Assembly (NCBI RefSeq): GCF_002093745.1
Contig: NZ_MTSB01000001.1
Coordinates: 124,001 to 188,000, forward strand
DNA length: 64,000 bases
Source: Pseudomonas graminis
Lineage (GTDB): Bacteria; Pseudomonadota; Gammaproteobacteria; Pseudomonadales; Pseudomonadaceae
Direction of reading: 5' to 3'
A model generated the notes under the pieces. It was not told where the DNA came from and ran no database searches. It was given only the letters and a program-made list of their open reading frames with translations. Each line of letters opens with the position of its first letter. The first letter of the stretch is position 1. Made by a program: the position numbers and the translations under genes. Shown here one piece after another: positions 54,625 to 64,000 of the stretch.

Positions 54625-56064
54625 ATGTCGATACCACGCATGAAATCTTACTTCTCATTGATTGCCGCCGTGCTGATGCTCGGACAGGTTGCCACGGCGC
54701 AGGCCGAGAACCTGCCGGATTTTACCGGGCTGGTCGAGCAGGCATCGCCTGCGGTGGTGAATATCAGTACTCGCCAGAAATTGCCGGACCGCGCCGTCGC
54801 CAATCAGCAGATGCCTGATCTGGAAGGCTTGCCGCCGATGTTGCGCGAGTTTCTGGAGCGCAGCATGCCGCCGGGCTCCCGTGCGCCGGGAGCCGGAAAG
54901 GGCGATCGCCAGCGCGAGGCTCAGTCGCTGGGCTCGGGGTTCATTATCTCGCCTGACGGCTATGTGTTGACCAACAACCACGTCATCGATGGCGCCGACG
55001 AAATTCTGGTGCGTCTTTCTGACCGTAGCGAGCTGAAAGCCAAGCTGGTCGGCACTGATCCGCGTACCGATGTGGCGGTTCTGAAAATCGACGGCAAGGA
55101 CCTTCCAACGGCCAAACTGGGCAACTCGAACACGCTCAAAGTGGGCGAGTGGGTACTGGCAATCGGTTCGCCGTTCGGTTTTGACCACTCGGTGACCAAA
55201 GGTATCGTCAGTGCCAAAGGCCGCAGTCTGCCGAACGACACCTACGTGCCGTTCATTCAGACTGACGTAGCGATCAACCCGGGTAACTCGGGTGGTCCGC
55301 TGTTCAACATGGCAGGTGAAGTGGTCGGGATCAACTCGCAGATATTCACGCGCTCCGGCGGTTTCATGGGGCTGTCGTTTGCCATTCCGATCGATGTTGC
55401 GATGGACGTGGCCAATCAGCTCAAGGCCAACGGCAAAGTCAGTCGCGGCTGGCTGGGTGTGGTCATCCAGGAAGTGAACAAAGACCTTGCCGAGTCGTTC
55501 GGGCTGGACAAGCCGGCCGGTGCGCTGGTGGCGCAGGTGCTTGAAGATGGCCCGGCTGCCAAGGGCGGGTTGCAGGTGGGTGATGTGATTCTCAGTGCCA
55601 ACGGCCAGCCTATCGTCATGTCGGCCGACCTGCCGCACCTGATCGGTAACCTCAAGGACGGCAGCAAGGCCGAGCTTGAAGTGATCCGTGACGGCAAGCG
55701 TCAGAAGCTGACGGTAACTGTGGGCGCGCTGCCTGACGAAGGTCAGGAAATGGGTGATATTCCAGGCTCCGGTGCCGAGCGCAGCAGCAATCGCCTGGGT
55801 GTGTCGGTCATCGAGCTGACCGCCGAGCAGAAAAAGACCCTGGACATCAAAGGCGGCGTGGCAATCAAGGAAGTCACTGGCGGTCCGGCATCCCTGATCG
55901 GCTTGCAGCCGGGTGATGTGATCACGCACCTGAACAATCAGGCGATCACGTCCAGCAAGCAATTCACCGATGTGGCGAAAAGCCTGCCCAAGGATCGCTC
56001 TGTCTCGATGCGCGTCTTGCGTCAGGGCCGTGCGACGTTCATTACCTTCAAACTGTCCGAGTAA
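54625..56064 (+). CDS. mucD: Periplasmic serine protease MucD (DegP-type)
   Basis: A 479-residue HtrA/DegP protease and chaperone. Signal peptide MSIPRMKSYFSLIAAVLMLGQVATAQA. The catalytic triad is His in GYVLTNNHVIDGADEI, Asp in TDPRTDVAVLKI, Ser in NPGNSGGPLFN. Two PDZ domains follow (starting near residues 270 and 385, with GWLGVVIQEV and RLGVSVIEL). GGGAG lies before the start at 54625; an upstream in-frame TTG at 54601 is unlikely. It degrades misfolded envelope proteins and dampens AlgU activation. Confidence 0.97.
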   Translation: MSIPRMKSYFSLIAAVLMLGQVATAQAENLPDFTGLVEQASPAVVNISTRQKLPDRAVANQQMPDLEGLPPMLREFLERSMPPGSRAPGAGKGDRQREAQSLGSGFIISPDGYVLTNNHVIDGADEILVRLSDRSELKAKLVGTDPRTDVAVLKIDGKDLPTAKLGNSNTLKVGEWVLAIGSPFGFDHSVTKGIVSAKGRSLPNDTYVPFIQTDVAINPGNSGGPLFNMAGEVVGINSQIFTRSGGFMGLSFAIPIDVAMDVANQLKANGKVSRGWLGVVIQEVNKDLAESFGLDKPAGALVAQVLEDGPAAKGGLQVGDVILSANGQPIVMSADLPHLIGNLKDGSKAELEVIRDGKRQKLTVTVGALPDEGQEMGDIPGSGAERSSNRLGVSVIELTAEQKKTLDIKGGVAIKEVTGGPASLIGLQPGDVITHLNNQAITSSKQFTDVAKSLPKDRSVSMRVLRQGRATFITFKLSE

Positions 56065-56084
56065 CGGGCTGATCCGACCGAAAA

Positions 56085-56108
56085 GGGTGGCCGTGGCCAC
56101 CCTTTTTT
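56085..56108 (+). terminator. Rho-independent terminator after mucD
   Basis: GGGTGGCC, loop GT, GGCCACCC and TTTTTT (stem 56085-56102, T run 56103-56108). A textbook strong terminator closing the algU operon. Confidence 0.92.
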
Positions 56109-56235
56109 GTGACTGTCTGTTTGCCCTGTCCCGATCCGGGTGCCTGCGAGCGTGACGCCTCTTGCTTAGTTCAGGTACAATTCCCGGCTATTTTTCGGCG
56201 GGCAATCTGCCTGCAACCTTTTTGAGTGTTGATCC

Positions 56236-58032
56236 GTGAGTGATTTGAGTCATATCCGCAATTTCTCCATCATCGCCCACATTGACCATGGCAAGTCGAC
56301 GCTGGCCGACCGCTTCATTCAAATGTGCGGTGGCCTGTCCGAGCGCGAAATGGAAGCCCAGGTGCTCGACTCCATGGATCTCGAGCGCGAGCGCGGGATC
56401 ACCATCAAGGCCCATAGCGTCACTTTGTATTACAAGGCCAAAGACGGTATCACCTACCAGTTGAACTTCATCGACACCCCGGGCCACGTGGACTTCACTT
56501 ACGAAGTCAGCCGTTCCCTGGCGGCGTGCGAAGGGGCGTTGCTGGTGGTCGATGCCGGCCAGGGCGTTGAAGCCCAGTCGGTCGCCAACTGCTACACCGC
56601 CATCGAGCAGGGCCTTGAGGTCATGCCGGTCCTGAACAAGATGGACTTGCCGCAGGCCGATCCGGACCGCGTCAAGGAAGAGATCGAGAAGATCATCGGC
56701 ATCGATGCCACCGACGCCGTGGCGTGCAGCGCCAAGAGCGGTATGGGTGTGGACGAGGTGCTCGAGCGTCTGGTGGCAACCATTCCACCGCCGACCGGCG
56801 ACATCGAAGCGCCGCTGCAAGCGTTGATCATCGACTCCTGGTTCGATAACTACCTGGGCGTCGTGTCTCTGGTACGGGTGCGTCATGGTCGCGTCAGGAA
56901 GGGCGACAAGATTCTCGTCAAATCCACCGGCAAGATGCACCTGGTCGACAGTGTTGGCGTGTTCAACCCCAAGCACACGGCAACCGTTGATCTGAAAGCC
57001 GGTGAAGTAGGCTTCATCATTGCGGGTATCAAGGACATTCATGGCGCGCCGGTCGGTGACACCCTGACCCTGAGCACCACGCCTGATGTGGACGTGCTGC
57101 CCGGCTTCAAGCGTATCCAGCCGCAGGTCTACGCCGGTCTGTTCCCGGTCAGCTCCGACGATTTCGAAGATTTCCGCGAAGCACTGCAAAAGCTCACGCT
57201 GAACGATTCCTCGCTGCAATATCTGCCGGAAAGCTCCGACGCACTGGGCTTCGGCTTCCGTTGCGGCTTCCTGGGCATGCTCCACATGGAGATCATTCAG
57301 GAGCGCCTGGAGCGCGAGTACAACCTCGACCTGATCACCACTGCGCCAACCGTAATCTTCGAACTGCTGTTGAAGACCGGCGAAACGATCTACGTCGACA
57401 ACCCGTCCAAGCTGCCGGACCTGTCGGCCATCGAAGACATGCGCGAACCGATCGTGCGGGCAAATATTCTTGTGCCGCAAGAGCACCTGGGCAACGTCAT
57501 TACGTTGTGCATTGAAAAACGCGGTGTTCAGCATGACATGCTGTTCCTCGGCACCCAGGTTCAGGTGAGCTACGACTTGCCGATGAACGAAGTGGTCCTC
57601 GACTTCTTCGATCGTCTCAAGTCTGTCAGCCGCGGTTATGCTTCCCTGGATTATCATTTTGATCGTTATCAGTCGGCCAACCTGGTCAAGCTCGATGTAC
57701 TGATCAACGCCGAGAAGGTCGATGCACTGGCGCTGATCGTTCACCGTGACAACGCGCACTACAAAGGGCGTGCGTTGACCGAGAAGATGAAAGAGCTGAT
57801 CCCTCGGCAGATGTTCGACGTGGCAATTCAGGCCGCCATTGGCGGTCAGATCGTGGCCCGGACAACCGTCAAGGCGCTTAGAAAGAACGTATTGGCCAAA
57901 TGCTACGGCGGTGACGTCAGCCGCAAGCGTAAATTGCTGGAAAAGCAAAAGGCCGGTAAGAAACGCATGAAGCAGGTCGGCAACGTGGAAATTCCACAGG
58001 AAGCCTTCCTTGCAGTGCTCAGGTTGGAATAG
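56236..58032 (+). CDS. lepA: Elongation factor 4 (LepA)
   Basis: A 598-residue translational GTPase. G1 is [14 protein letters not shown]3 is [13 protein letters not shown]4 is NKMDLP and G5 is the SAKSGMGV segment. The LepA-specific C-terminus ([38 protein letters not shown]) is complete. The start is GTG 56236. It is followed by lepB after 9 bases, the classic lepA-lepB arrangement. Confidence 0.97.
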   Translation: MSDLSHIRNFSIIAHIDHGKSTLADRFIQMCGGLSEREMEAQVLDSMDLERERGITIKAHSVTLYYKAKDGITYQLNFIDTPGHVDFTYEVSRSLAACEGALLVVDAGQGVEAQSVANCYTAIEQGLEVMPVLNKMDLPQADPDRVKEEIEKIIGIDATDAVACSAKSGMGVDEVLERLVATIPPPTGDIEAPLQALIIDSWFDNYLGVVSLVRVRHGRVRKGDKILVKSTGKMHLVDSVGVFNPKHTATVDLKAGEVGFIIAGIKDIHGAPVGDTLTLSTTPDVDVLPGFKRIQPQVYAGLFPVSSDDFEDFREALQKLTLNDSSLQYLPESSDALGFGFRCGFLGMLHMEIIQERLEREYNLDLITTAPTVIFELLLKTGETIYVDNPSKLPDLSAIEDMREPIVRANILVPQEHLGNVITLCIEKRGVQHDMLFLGTQVQVSYDLPMNEVVLDFFDRLKSVSRGYASLDYHFDRYQSANLVKLDVLINAEKVDALALIVHRDNAHYKGRALTEKMKELIPRQMFDVAIQAAIGGQIVARTTVKALRKNVLAKCYGGDVSRKRKLLEKQKAGKKRMKQVGNVEIPQEAFLAVLRLE

Positions 58033-58041
58033 TCAGGTCCT

Positions 58042-58896
58042 ATGTCACTAAATTTCCCGCTGTTGTTGGTCATCGCTGTCTTCGTCTGTGGCGTGCTTGC
58101 ACTGATTGATATGGTCATCCTCGCGCCTCGTCGCCGGGCGGCCATTTCGAACTATCAGGGAAGCGTCGGAGAACCTGACATTGCTGTCGTCGAGCGCCTG
58201 AACAAGGAACCTTTGCTGGTTGAGTACGGCAAATCGTTCTTTCCGGTGCTGTTCATCGTGCTGGTGCTTCGTTCGTTTCTGGTAGAGCCGTTCCAGATTC
58301 CTTCGGGCTCCATGAAGCCGACGCTGGATGTGGGTGATTTCATTCTGGTCAACAAGTTCGCGTACGGCATTCGTCTGCCGGTTCTGGACCAGAAGGTGAT
58401 CGAGATCGGTGATCCGCAGCGTGGCGATGTGATGGTGTTCCGCTACCCAAGCGACCCGAGCGTCAATTACATCAAACGTGTGGTCGGCCTGCCGGGTGAT
58501 CGCATTCGTTACACCAGCGACAAGCGGCTGTTCGTCAACGGCGAACTGGTGGCGAAGAAGCTGATCGGTACCGAGCCGGGTACCCTGGGCAGCGCGGAGC
58601 TCTATGAAGAGCAACTGGGTGCCGTCGAACACCAGATCCGTCAGGAAATGAGCCGTTACCGTGCGCCGCCTGACAGCGAGTGGACGGTGCCTGCCGCGCA
58701 CTACTTCATGATGGGCGACAACCGCGACAACTCCAATGATAGCCGTTACTGGGATGACCCCAATATTCCCAAAGACGAGCTGGGCATGGTGCCGGACAAG
58801 AACATCGTCGGCAAAGCCTTTGCTGTCTGGATGAGCTGGCCAGAGCCCAAGTTGAGCCACTTCCCTAATTTTGCACGCGTAGGGTTGATCAAGTAA
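58042..58896 (+). CDS. lepB: Signal peptidase I
   Basis: A 284-residue inner-membrane protease that cleaves Sec and Tat signal peptides. TM1 is LLLVIAVFVCGVLALIDMVIL, TM2 is FPVLFIVLVLRSFLVEPF. Catalytic Ser is in QIPSGSMKPTL, catalytic Lys in YIKRVVGLPGD, and box E is FMMGDNRDNSNDSR. Follows lepA by 9 bases. Confidence 0.97.
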   Translation: MSLNFPLLLVIAVFVCGVLALIDMVILAPRRRAAISNYQGSVGEPDIAVVERLNKEPLLVEYGKSFFPVLFIVLVLRSFLVEPFQIPSGSMKPTLDVGDFILVNKFAYGIRLPVLDQKVIEIGDPQRGDVMVFRYPSDPSVNYIKRVVGLPGDRIRYTSDKRLFVNGELVAKKLIGTEPGTLGSAELYEEQLGAVEHQIRQEMSRYRAPPDSEWTVPAAHYFMMGDNRDNSNDSRYWDDPNIPKDELGMVPDKNIVGKAFAVWMSWPEPKLSHFPNFARVGLIK

Positions 58897-58902
58897 TCGA
58901 TG

Positions 58903-58929
58903 CGGCGCTGCCAGAAGCAGCGCCGTTTG
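58903..58929 (+). terminator. Weak hairpin terminator after lepB
   Basis: CGGCGCTG (58903-58910) pairs with CAGCGCCG (58918-58925), followed by TTTG. The T run is short, so read-through to the next genes is likely. Confidence 0.55.
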
Positions 58930-59007
58930 TCATTTCGGGCTGGCGGGAAGCGCCGCTGAACGATGAGTCGGCCCGCTCGGGCAGGCTGTCCACTTTTGAG
59001 GTCGAAC

Positions 59008-59385
59008 ATGAAGTTCTCTACTTCTCAAAAAGGTTTTTCGTTCGTGGGATGGCTGCTGGTTCTGGCGCTGGTCGCGTTTGCAACCACCACGGCCTTCAAG
59101 CTGGTTCCGCATTACCTCGACTATATGACGATGAACAAAATCATCGAGGCGGTCGACACCAATCAGGCCCTGGACATCACCACGGTCGACGAATTTTACG
59201 GTTATGTCGGTAAGAACATGCAGGTCAACAGTATTCGGGATATAGATTTGAACAAGGCGTTGAAAGTGACGGTGGAGAACAATGCGTTCAAGGCTCATTT
59301 GAATTATGAGCAGCGTGAACCCTGGTTCCAGAACATCGATCTGGTGTTGAAGTTCGACAAGCAATTCAGTGTGGGTAAACCGTGA
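59008..59385 (+). CDS. DUF4845 small membrane protein
   Basis: A 125-residue protein with one N-terminal membrane helix ([25 protein letters not shown]) and a small periplasmic alpha/beta domain. It matches the DUF4845 family, always between lepB and rnc in Pseudomonas. Function is unknown. The start at 59008 has GAGG; the stop overlaps the GTG of rnc by 4 bases. Confidence 0.88.
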   Translation: MKFSTSQKGFSFVGWLLVLALVAFATTTAFKLVPHYLDYMTMNKIIEAVDTNQALDITTVDEFYGYVGKNMQVNSIRDIDLNKALKVTVENNAFKAHLNYEQREPWFQNIDLVLKFDKQFSVGKP

Positions 59386-60071
59386 GCGTATCCTTGAGCC
59401 GCCTTGAGCGTCAGCTCGGCTATACCTTCAAGGATCAGGAACTGATGGTCCTGGCCCTGACCCATCGCAGTTTTGCCGGGCGCAACAACGAGCGTCTGGA
59501 GTTTCTTGGCGATGCGATCCTCAATTTTGTGGCAGGCGAAGCGTTGTTCGAGCGCTTTCCTCAGGCGCGTGAAGGTCAGTTGTCGCGTTTGCGCGCGCGT
59601 CTGGTCAAGGGCGAAACCCTGGCATTGCTGGCGCGCGGCTTCGATCTGGGCGAGTACTTGCGTCTAGGTTCCGGCGAGCTGAAAAGTGGCGGCTTCCGCC
59701 GCGAGTCGATTCTGGCTGACGCCCTCGAAGCGTTGATCGGCGCGATCTACCTCGATGCGGGCATGGAAGCGGCACGTGAACGCGTGCTGGCCTGGCTGAC
59801 GACCGAGTTCGACAGCCTGACGCTGGTGGACACCAACAAGGACCCCAAGACCCGACTGCAGGAGTTTCTCCAGTCGCGGGCCTGTGACCTGCCGCGTTAT
59901 GAAGTGGTGGATATCCAGGGCGAGCCGCATTGCCGGACGTTTTTCGTCGAATGCGAGATCAACCTATTGAATGAAAAGAGCCGAGGACAGGGTGTCAGCC
60001 GCCGGATTGCCGAACAGGTAGCCGCCGCAGCAGCACTCATCGCCCTGGGCGTGGAGAACGGTCATGAATGA
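59382..60071 (+). CDS. rnc: Ribonuclease III
   Basis: A 229-residue double-strand RNA endonuclease. The catalytic signature is [21 protein letters not shown] at residues about 36-56, with a second acidic pair in [16 protein letters not shown]. The C-terminal dsRNA-binding domain starts at [13 protein letters not shown]. Start is GTG 59382, overlapping the previous stop. The end overlaps era by 8 bases, as in many gamma-proteobacteria. Confidence 0.97.
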   Translation: MSVSLSRLERQLGYTFKDQELMVLALTHRSFAGRNNERLEFLGDAILNFVAGEALFERFPQAREGQLSRLRARLVKGETLALLARGFDLGEYLRLGSGELKSGGFRRESILADALEALIGAIYLDAGMEAARERVLAWLTTEFDSLTLVDTNKDPKTRLQEFLQSRACDLPRYEVVDIQGEPHCRTFFVECEINLLNEKSRGQGVSRRIAEQVAAAAALIALGVENGHE

Positions 60072-60966
60072 TACAACTGCAACACGCTGTGGCTATGTTG
60101 CCATCGTCGGCCGTCCTAACGTAGGCAAGTCCACGCTGCTCAACCATATTCTGGGTCAGAAGCTGGCGATCACGTCGCGCAAGCCGCAGACCACTCGCCA
60201 CAACATGCTGGGCATCAAGACAGAAGGGGCCGTGCAGGCCATTTATGTCGATACCCCCGGTATGCACAAGAACGGCGAGAAAGCGCTCAACCGCTACATG
60301 AACAAGACCGCGTCGGCTGCATTGAAAGACGTCGATGTGGTGATTTTCGTTGTGGACCGTACTCGCTGGACCGACGAAGACCAGATGGTGCTGGAGCGCG
60401 TTCAGTACGTCGAAGGGCCGGTCATTCTGGCGATCAACAAGACTGACCGCATTGAAGACAAAAGCGACCTGATGCCGCACCTGGAGTGGCTGCAAGGCCA
60501 ACTGCCAAACGCCTCCATCATGCCGATTTCGGCGCAGCACGGCCATAACCTGGAAGCACTGGAAGGCCTGATCGCCACCCATCTTCCAGAGAACGATCAC
60601 TTCTTCCCTGAAGATCAGATCACCGACCGCAGCAGCCGCTTTCTGGCAGCCGAGCTGGTTCGCGAAAAGATCATGCGCCAGTTGGGTGCCGAGCTTCCGT
60701 ACCAGATCACCGTCGAAATCGAAGAGTTCAAGCAGCAGGGTCGCACCCTGCATATCCATGCGCTGATCCTCGTCGAGCGCGATGGGCAGAAGAAGATCAT
60801 CATTGGCGACAAGGGCGACCGCATCAAGCGTATCGGCAGCGATGCCCGCCGCGACATGGAGCTGCTGTTCGACTCCAAAGTCATGCTCAACCTGTGGGTC
60901 AAGGTCAAAGGCGGTTGGTCCGATGACGAGCGCGCACTTCGCTCGCTGGGCTACGGCGACCTTTAA
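60064..60966 (+). CDS. era: GTPase Era
   Basis: A 300-residue GTPase for 16S rRNA processing and 30S assembly. G1 [18 protein letters not shown]3 DTPGMH, G4 NKTDRI; the C-terminal KH domain has [27 protein letters not shown]. It overlaps rnc by 8 bases and is the next step of the same pathway. Confidence 0.98.
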   Translation: MNDTTATRCGYVAIVGRPNVGKSTLLNHILGQKLAITSRKPQTTRHNMLGIKTEGAVQAIYVDTPGMHKNGEKALNRYMNKTASAALKDVDVVIFVVDRTRWTDEDQMVLERVQYVEGPVILAINKTDRIEDKSDLMPHLEWLQGQLPNASIMPISAQHGHNLEALEGLIATHLPENDHFFPEDQITDRSSRFLAAELVREKIMRQLGAELPYQITVEIEEFKQQGRTLHIHALILVERDGQKKIIIGDKGDRIKRIGSDARRDMELLFDSKVMLNLWVKVKGGWSDDERALRSLGYGDL

Positions 60967-60974
60967 GCTGTCCC

Positions 60975-61003
60975 TTCGCCCGACCGTTTTCCGGTCGGGC
61001 GAA
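60975..61003 (+). terminator. Strong hairpin between era and recO
   Basis: TTCGCCCGACC (60975-60985) pairs perfectly with GGTCGGGCGAA (60993-61003), followed by CCTTTCTCTT. The tail is T-rich but interrupted, so it may attenuate rather than fully stop transcription into recO. Confidence 0.6.
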
Positions 61004-61026
61004 CCTTTCTCTTCCGAGCCCGCCCG

Positions 61027-61710
61027 ATGAGCACGCCCACCGGCCAACCTGCTTATGTGCTGCACAGCCGTGCGTATCGTGAAAACAGCGCGCTGGTCGA
61101 TTTTCTGACGCCTCAAGGTCGCCTGCGTGCGGTCTTGCGCAGTGCGAAAGGCAAGGCCGGCTCGCTGGCACGCCCGTTCGTGCCGCTTGAGGTCGAATTT
61201 CGTGGCCGTGGCGAACTAAAGAATGTCGGTCGTATGGAAAGCGCAGGTGTTGCCACCTGGATGACCGGCGAGGCGCTGTTCAGCGGCATGTACCTCAACG
61301 AACTGCTGATTCGTCTGCTGCCTGCCGAAGACCCGCATCCTGCCGTGTTTGAACACTACGCCGCCACGTTGCTGGCGCTCGCGCTGGGCCGTCCGCTGGA
61401 ACCGTTATTGCGCTCGTTTGAATGGCGGTTGCTGGATGACCTCGGCTATGGCTTTGCGATGGACGCCGACATCAATGGCGAGCCGCTGGCTTCGGATGGC
61501 ATGTATCGTCTGCAAGTGGACGCTGGCCTTGAGCGGGTTTACCTGCTCCAGCCCGGCCTGTTCCAGGGTGCCGAATTGCTGGCGATGTCCGAGGCGGACT
61601 GGAACGTTCCGGGTGCCTTGTCAGCAGCCAAGCGTCTGATGCGTCAGGCGCTTGCGGTGCATCTGGGCGGGCGCCCGCTGGTCAGTCGCGAACTGTTTCG
61701 CAAGCCGTGA
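61027..61710 (+). CDS. recO: DNA repair protein RecO
   Basis: A 227-residue RecO that anneals ssDNA and loads RecA with RecR. The N-terminal OB fold ([36 protein letters not shown]) and the helical C-terminal domain ([13 protein letters not shown]) are both present. The zinc cysteines of some RecO proteins are absent, as is common in Pseudomonas. Confidence 0.95.
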   Translation: MSTPTGQPAYVLHSRAYRENSALVDFLTPQGRLRAVLRSAKGKAGSLARPFVPLEVEFRGRGELKNVGRMESAGVATWMTGEALFSGMYLNELLIRLLPAEDPHPAVFEHYAATLLALALGRPLEPLLRSFEWRLLDDLGYGFAMDADINGEPLASDGMYRLQVDAGLERVYLLQPGLFQGAELLAMSEADWNVPGALSAAKRLMRQALAVHLGGRPLVSRELFRKP

Positions 61711-61795
61711 TCAGGCTTTATGCTCTGCGTTATCCGTCGGCTTCAAATAGCCCCAGGTCTTAAGCAACCAGCTTGTCCACTTTCTGGAGAAAACC

Positions 61796-62536
61796 GTGAC
61801 CCAAAGCACTCGCATCCTTCTTGGCGTGAACATTGATCACGTGGCCACCCTGCGTCAGGCCCGCGGCACGCGTTACCCGGACCCGGTCAAAGCCGCGCTG
61901 GACGCTGAGGAGGCGGGCGCTGACGGGATTACCGTTCACCTGCGCGAAGACCGCCGACATATTCAGGAGCGCGATGTCCTGTTGCTCAAGGACGTGTTGC
62001 AGACCCGCATGAACTTCGAGATGGGCGTGACCGAAGAAATGCTCGCGTTTGCCGAGCGCATTCGCCCGGCGCATATCTGCCTGGTGCCGGAGACACGCCA
62101 GGAGCTGACCACCGAAGGCGGGCTGGATGTCGCGGGCCAGGAAGCGCGGATCAAGTCAGCGGTCGAGCGGCTGGCGAAAATCGGCTGCGAGGTTTCGTTG
62201 TTCATCGACGCCGATGAGCGCCAGATTGCCGCTTCGAAGCGCGTCGGCGCGCCAGCCATCGAGCTGCACACCGGCCGTTATGCCGATGCCCAGACGCCGA
62301 CTGAAGTGGCTGAAGAACTGCAGCGTGTGGCCGACGGCGTAGCCTTTGGTCTCGCTCAGGGCCTGATCGTCAATGCCGGCCACGGCCTGCATTATCACAA
62401 CGTCGAAGCCGTCGCAGCGATCAAGGGCATCAACGAACTGAACATCGGCCACGCGCTGGTGGCTCATGCTCTGTTCGTAGGGTTCAAAGCAGCGGTTTCA
62501 GAGATGAAAGCGCTGATCGTGGCGGCAGCCAGGTAA
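61796..62536 (+). CDS. pdxJ: Pyridoxine 5'-phosphate synthase
   Basis: A 246-residue TIM-barrel enzyme that condenses 1-deoxyxylulose 5-phosphate with aminoacetone phosphate to make vitamin B6. [23 protein letters not shown] is the diagnostic N-terminus; [11 protein letters not shown] and [17 protein letters not shown] follow, and [11 protein letters not shown] forms the phosphate site. Start is GTG 61796. Follows recO by 85 bases as in E. coli. Confidence 0.97.
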   Translation: MTQSTRILLGVNIDHVATLRQARGTRYPDPVKAALDAEEAGADGITVHLREDRRHIQERDVLLLKDVLQTRMNFEMGVTEEMLAFAERIRPAHICLVPETRQELTTEGGLDVAGQEARIKSAVERLAKIGCEVSLFIDADERQIAASKRVGAPAIELHTGRYADAQTPTEVAEELQRVADGVAFGLAQGLIVNAGHGLHYHNVEAVAAIKGINELNIGHALVAHALFVGFKAAVSEMKALIVAAAR

Positions 62537-62544
62537 ACCCTCGA

Positions 62545-63504
62545 TCAAGGCTTGCGCCCCACGATCACCGCGCGCATCGGCGCGGGCAGGCCTTCGACGG
62601 TCTTGCTGTGATCGGTGGGGTCCAGGTAATCGCTCAGGGACTGGAAGCGCATCCATTCGGTGCTGCGCTGTTCTTCGACCGTCGTGTGGCTGACGTCGAC
62701 GCAGCGCACATCGGTGAACCCTGCGCGACGCATCCACAACTCCAGCGCAGGCACTGACGGCAGGAACCACACGTTGCGCATCTGTGCATAACGGTCTTCC
62801 GGCACCAGCACCTGATGCACATCGCCCGGTATGACCAGCGTTTCCATGACCAGCTCGCCACCTTTCACCAGGCAGTCTTTCAACGCCAGCAAATGGTCGA
62901 TGGGCGATTTGCGGTGATACAGCACGCCCATCGAGAACACCGTGTCGAAGCCCTCAAGGTTGGCGGGCAGGTCTTCGAGGGCGAAGGGCAAGTGCCAGGC
63001 GGGGAGATCGGGCAGGTAGCGTTGCATGGCCTGGAACTGGCAGAAGAACAGCCAGTTGGGGTCTACACCGATCACGCTGTCGGCCCCGGCACCGAGCATG
63101 CGCCACTGGTAATAACCGTTGCCACAACCCACGTCCAGAACACGCTTGCCCTTCAGGTCGAGGTGCGGCGACACCCGCGACCACTTCCAGTCCGAGCGCC
63201 ATTCGGTATCGATATGCACGCCAAACACGTTGAAAGGCCCTTTGCGCCACGGTGACAAGCCGAGCAGAGCCTTGCGCAGCACGGTGCGGGTTTCACCATT
63301 GCATTCGGTTTCCAGGGTAAAGCTGTCAGTCAGGTCGACCGTGGCAGGTCGCAGGTCTGGTAATGCGTCCAGCGCACTTTGCCAGCGCTGCAAATCACCG
63401 TGACCCTTGGTCATTTTGGTGTCGAGTTGGGCTTGCAGACCGTTGGCCCACTCAGCCAGAGGGGTTCCCGCCAGACGGCGGACAAGGGGGGCGAGATCAA
63501 TCAT
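62545..63504 (-). CDS. cmoB: tRNA U34 carboxymethyltransferase CmoB
   Basis: A 319-residue enzyme that uses carboxy-SAM to make 5-carboxymethoxyuridine at tRNA position 34. SAM-binding [31 protein letters not shown] is near residue 120, and [20 protein letters not shown] follows. It overlaps the cmoA stop by 4 bases and is convergent with pdxJ. Confidence 0.96.
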   Translation of the reverse strand: MIDLAPLVRRLAGTPLAEWANGLQAQLDTKMTKGHGDLQRWQSALDALPDLRPATVDLTDSFTLETECNGETRTVLRKALLGLSPWRKGPFNVFGVHIDTEWRSDWKWSRVSPHLDLKGKRVLDVGCGNGYYQWRMLGAGADSVIGVDPNWLFFCQFQAMQRYLPDLPAWHLPFALEDLPANLEGFDTVFSMGVLYHRKSPIDHLLALKDCLVKGGELVMETLVIPGDVHQVLVPEDRYAQMRNVWFLPSVPALELWMRRAGFTDVRCVDVSHTTVEEQRSTEWMRFQSLSDYLDPTDHSKTVEGLPAPMRAVIVGRKP

Positions 63505-64000
63505 GGCAGGGCTATCAACGAGGCAAAGTTAAGGCATTGAAACCACGGCACCACCTTGGAAAAACCGGCAGCAAGCAGGCGCTGTCGGTGTTCTTCGAGG
63601 CTGTCGGGTTTCATGACGTTTTCGATGGCGCTGCGTTTCTGGGAAATTTCCAGATCGCTGTAGCCGTTGGCACGCTTGAAGGCAATGTGCAGGTCCGTCA
63701 GCAGCGCGTGTTCCGGTTCATCGTTGAAACGCAGTTTCTCCGAGAGTATCAACGCGCCGCCCGGCACCAATGCTTTACGAATGCGGCCCAGCAGTGCCAG
63801 GCGCTGATCCGGTGCGATGAATTGCAGGGTGAAGTTCAGCGCCACCACCGAAGCGGGCTTGAACTCCAGCGCCAGAATATCGCCCTCGATGACCTGCACC
63901 GGCAGCAACTCCTGAAACATGGAGTTCTGCGCATTGAGGTATTCACGGCAACGCTCGACCATCGCGCTGGAGTTGTCTATTGCAATGACTTCGCACCCTT
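63501..64000 (-). CDS. cmoA: Carboxy-SAM synthase CmoA, 5' end beyond the window
   Basis: The C-terminal part of CmoA, which makes carboxy-SAM from SAM and prephenate for CmoB. The open frame continues off the right edge ([21 protein letters not shown]). It shows [20 protein letters not shown] and [18 protein letters not shown] typical of the family. An internal ATG at 63962 is not the true start. Confidence 0.95.
   Translation of the reverse strand, partial: GCEVIAIDNSSAMVERCREYLNAQNSMFQELLPVQVIEGDILALEFKPASVVALNFTLQFIAPDQRLALLGRIRKALVPGGALILSEKLRFNDEPEHALLTDLHIAFKRANGYSDLEISQKRSAIENVMKPDSLEEHRQRLLAAGFSKVVPWFQCLNFASLIALP

Overview
The window looks like chromosome from a plant-associated fluorescent Pseudomonas of the P. 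syringae group. The evidence is the core block nadB / algU-mucA-mucB-mucD (with no mucC) / lepA-lepB-rnc-era-recO-pdxJ, together with cmoAB, tctABC-tctDE, rhlA, a fungal-type pectin lyase and P. syringae-style REP sequences. All calls come from reading the sequence; no database search was run.

Layout. 0.3-6.0 kb holds chromosomal genes: a methyltransferase, an iron alcohol dehydrogenase, a GNAT acetyltransferase, a secreted pectin lyase and a secreted papain-fold protein. 6.4-23.1 kb is a 16.7-kb genomic island inserted into tRNA-Gly(CCC). The host tRNA is split in its T arm: the 3' part lies at 6375-6401 and the 5' part at 23127-23180. The island carries a complete replacement tRNA-Gly at 23011-23084. 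Joining the island ends rebuilds an attP with a perfect inverted repeat around the GAACCC(T) core. The only integrase is truncated, so the island is probably immobile.

The island cargo looks like a defence island. It contains (i) a D12-class DNA methylase plus an OGG-like DNA glycosylase/lyase, facing a tight four-gene operon of a small unknown protein, a PfkB kinase fused to a nucleoside deoxyribosyltransferase, a QueC-like enzyme and a SagB-like nitroreductase; (ii) an OLD-family ATPase-TOPRIM nuclease; (iii) a GrpB-type nucleotidyltransferase fused to a four-TM effector-like module; (iv) an unknown 540-residue protein; (v) an RloC/PrrC-like ATPase with a possible anticodon-nuclease C-terminus; (vi) an FRG-domain protein; and (vii) an RNA:DNA-hybrid-binding domain fused to a GIY-YIG nuclease. 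Items (i) and (iii) are the best candidates for an undescribed system. QueC plus OGG is the ancillary pair of type IV CBASS, but the expected TGT and CD-NTase are replaced here by a deoxyribosyltransferase and, possibly, the GrpB fusion.

23.3-28.9 kb carries rhlA, rsuA, a small Cys-rich protein and a large DUF6543-like (dermonecrotic-toxin-type) protein. 29-39 kb is a guanidine-utilisation operon read leftward from a guanidine-I (ykkC) riboswitch: ABC transporter, two DUF1989 carboxyguanidine deiminase subunits, guanidine/urea carboxylase and allophanate hydrolase. The carboxylase gene is interrupted in frame by three 108-bp REP-doublet repeats. 39.4-47.3 kb has a lipoprotein, ung, an AbrB-type membrane protein and the tricarboxylate transporter tctABC with its divergent regulators tctDE. 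47.4-64 kb is housekeeping and envelope-stress core: HDOD protein, ygfZ, sdhE-ygfX, nadB, algU-mucABD, lepA-lepB-DUF4845-rnc-era-recO-pdxJ, and cmoB-cmoA (cmoA runs off the end).
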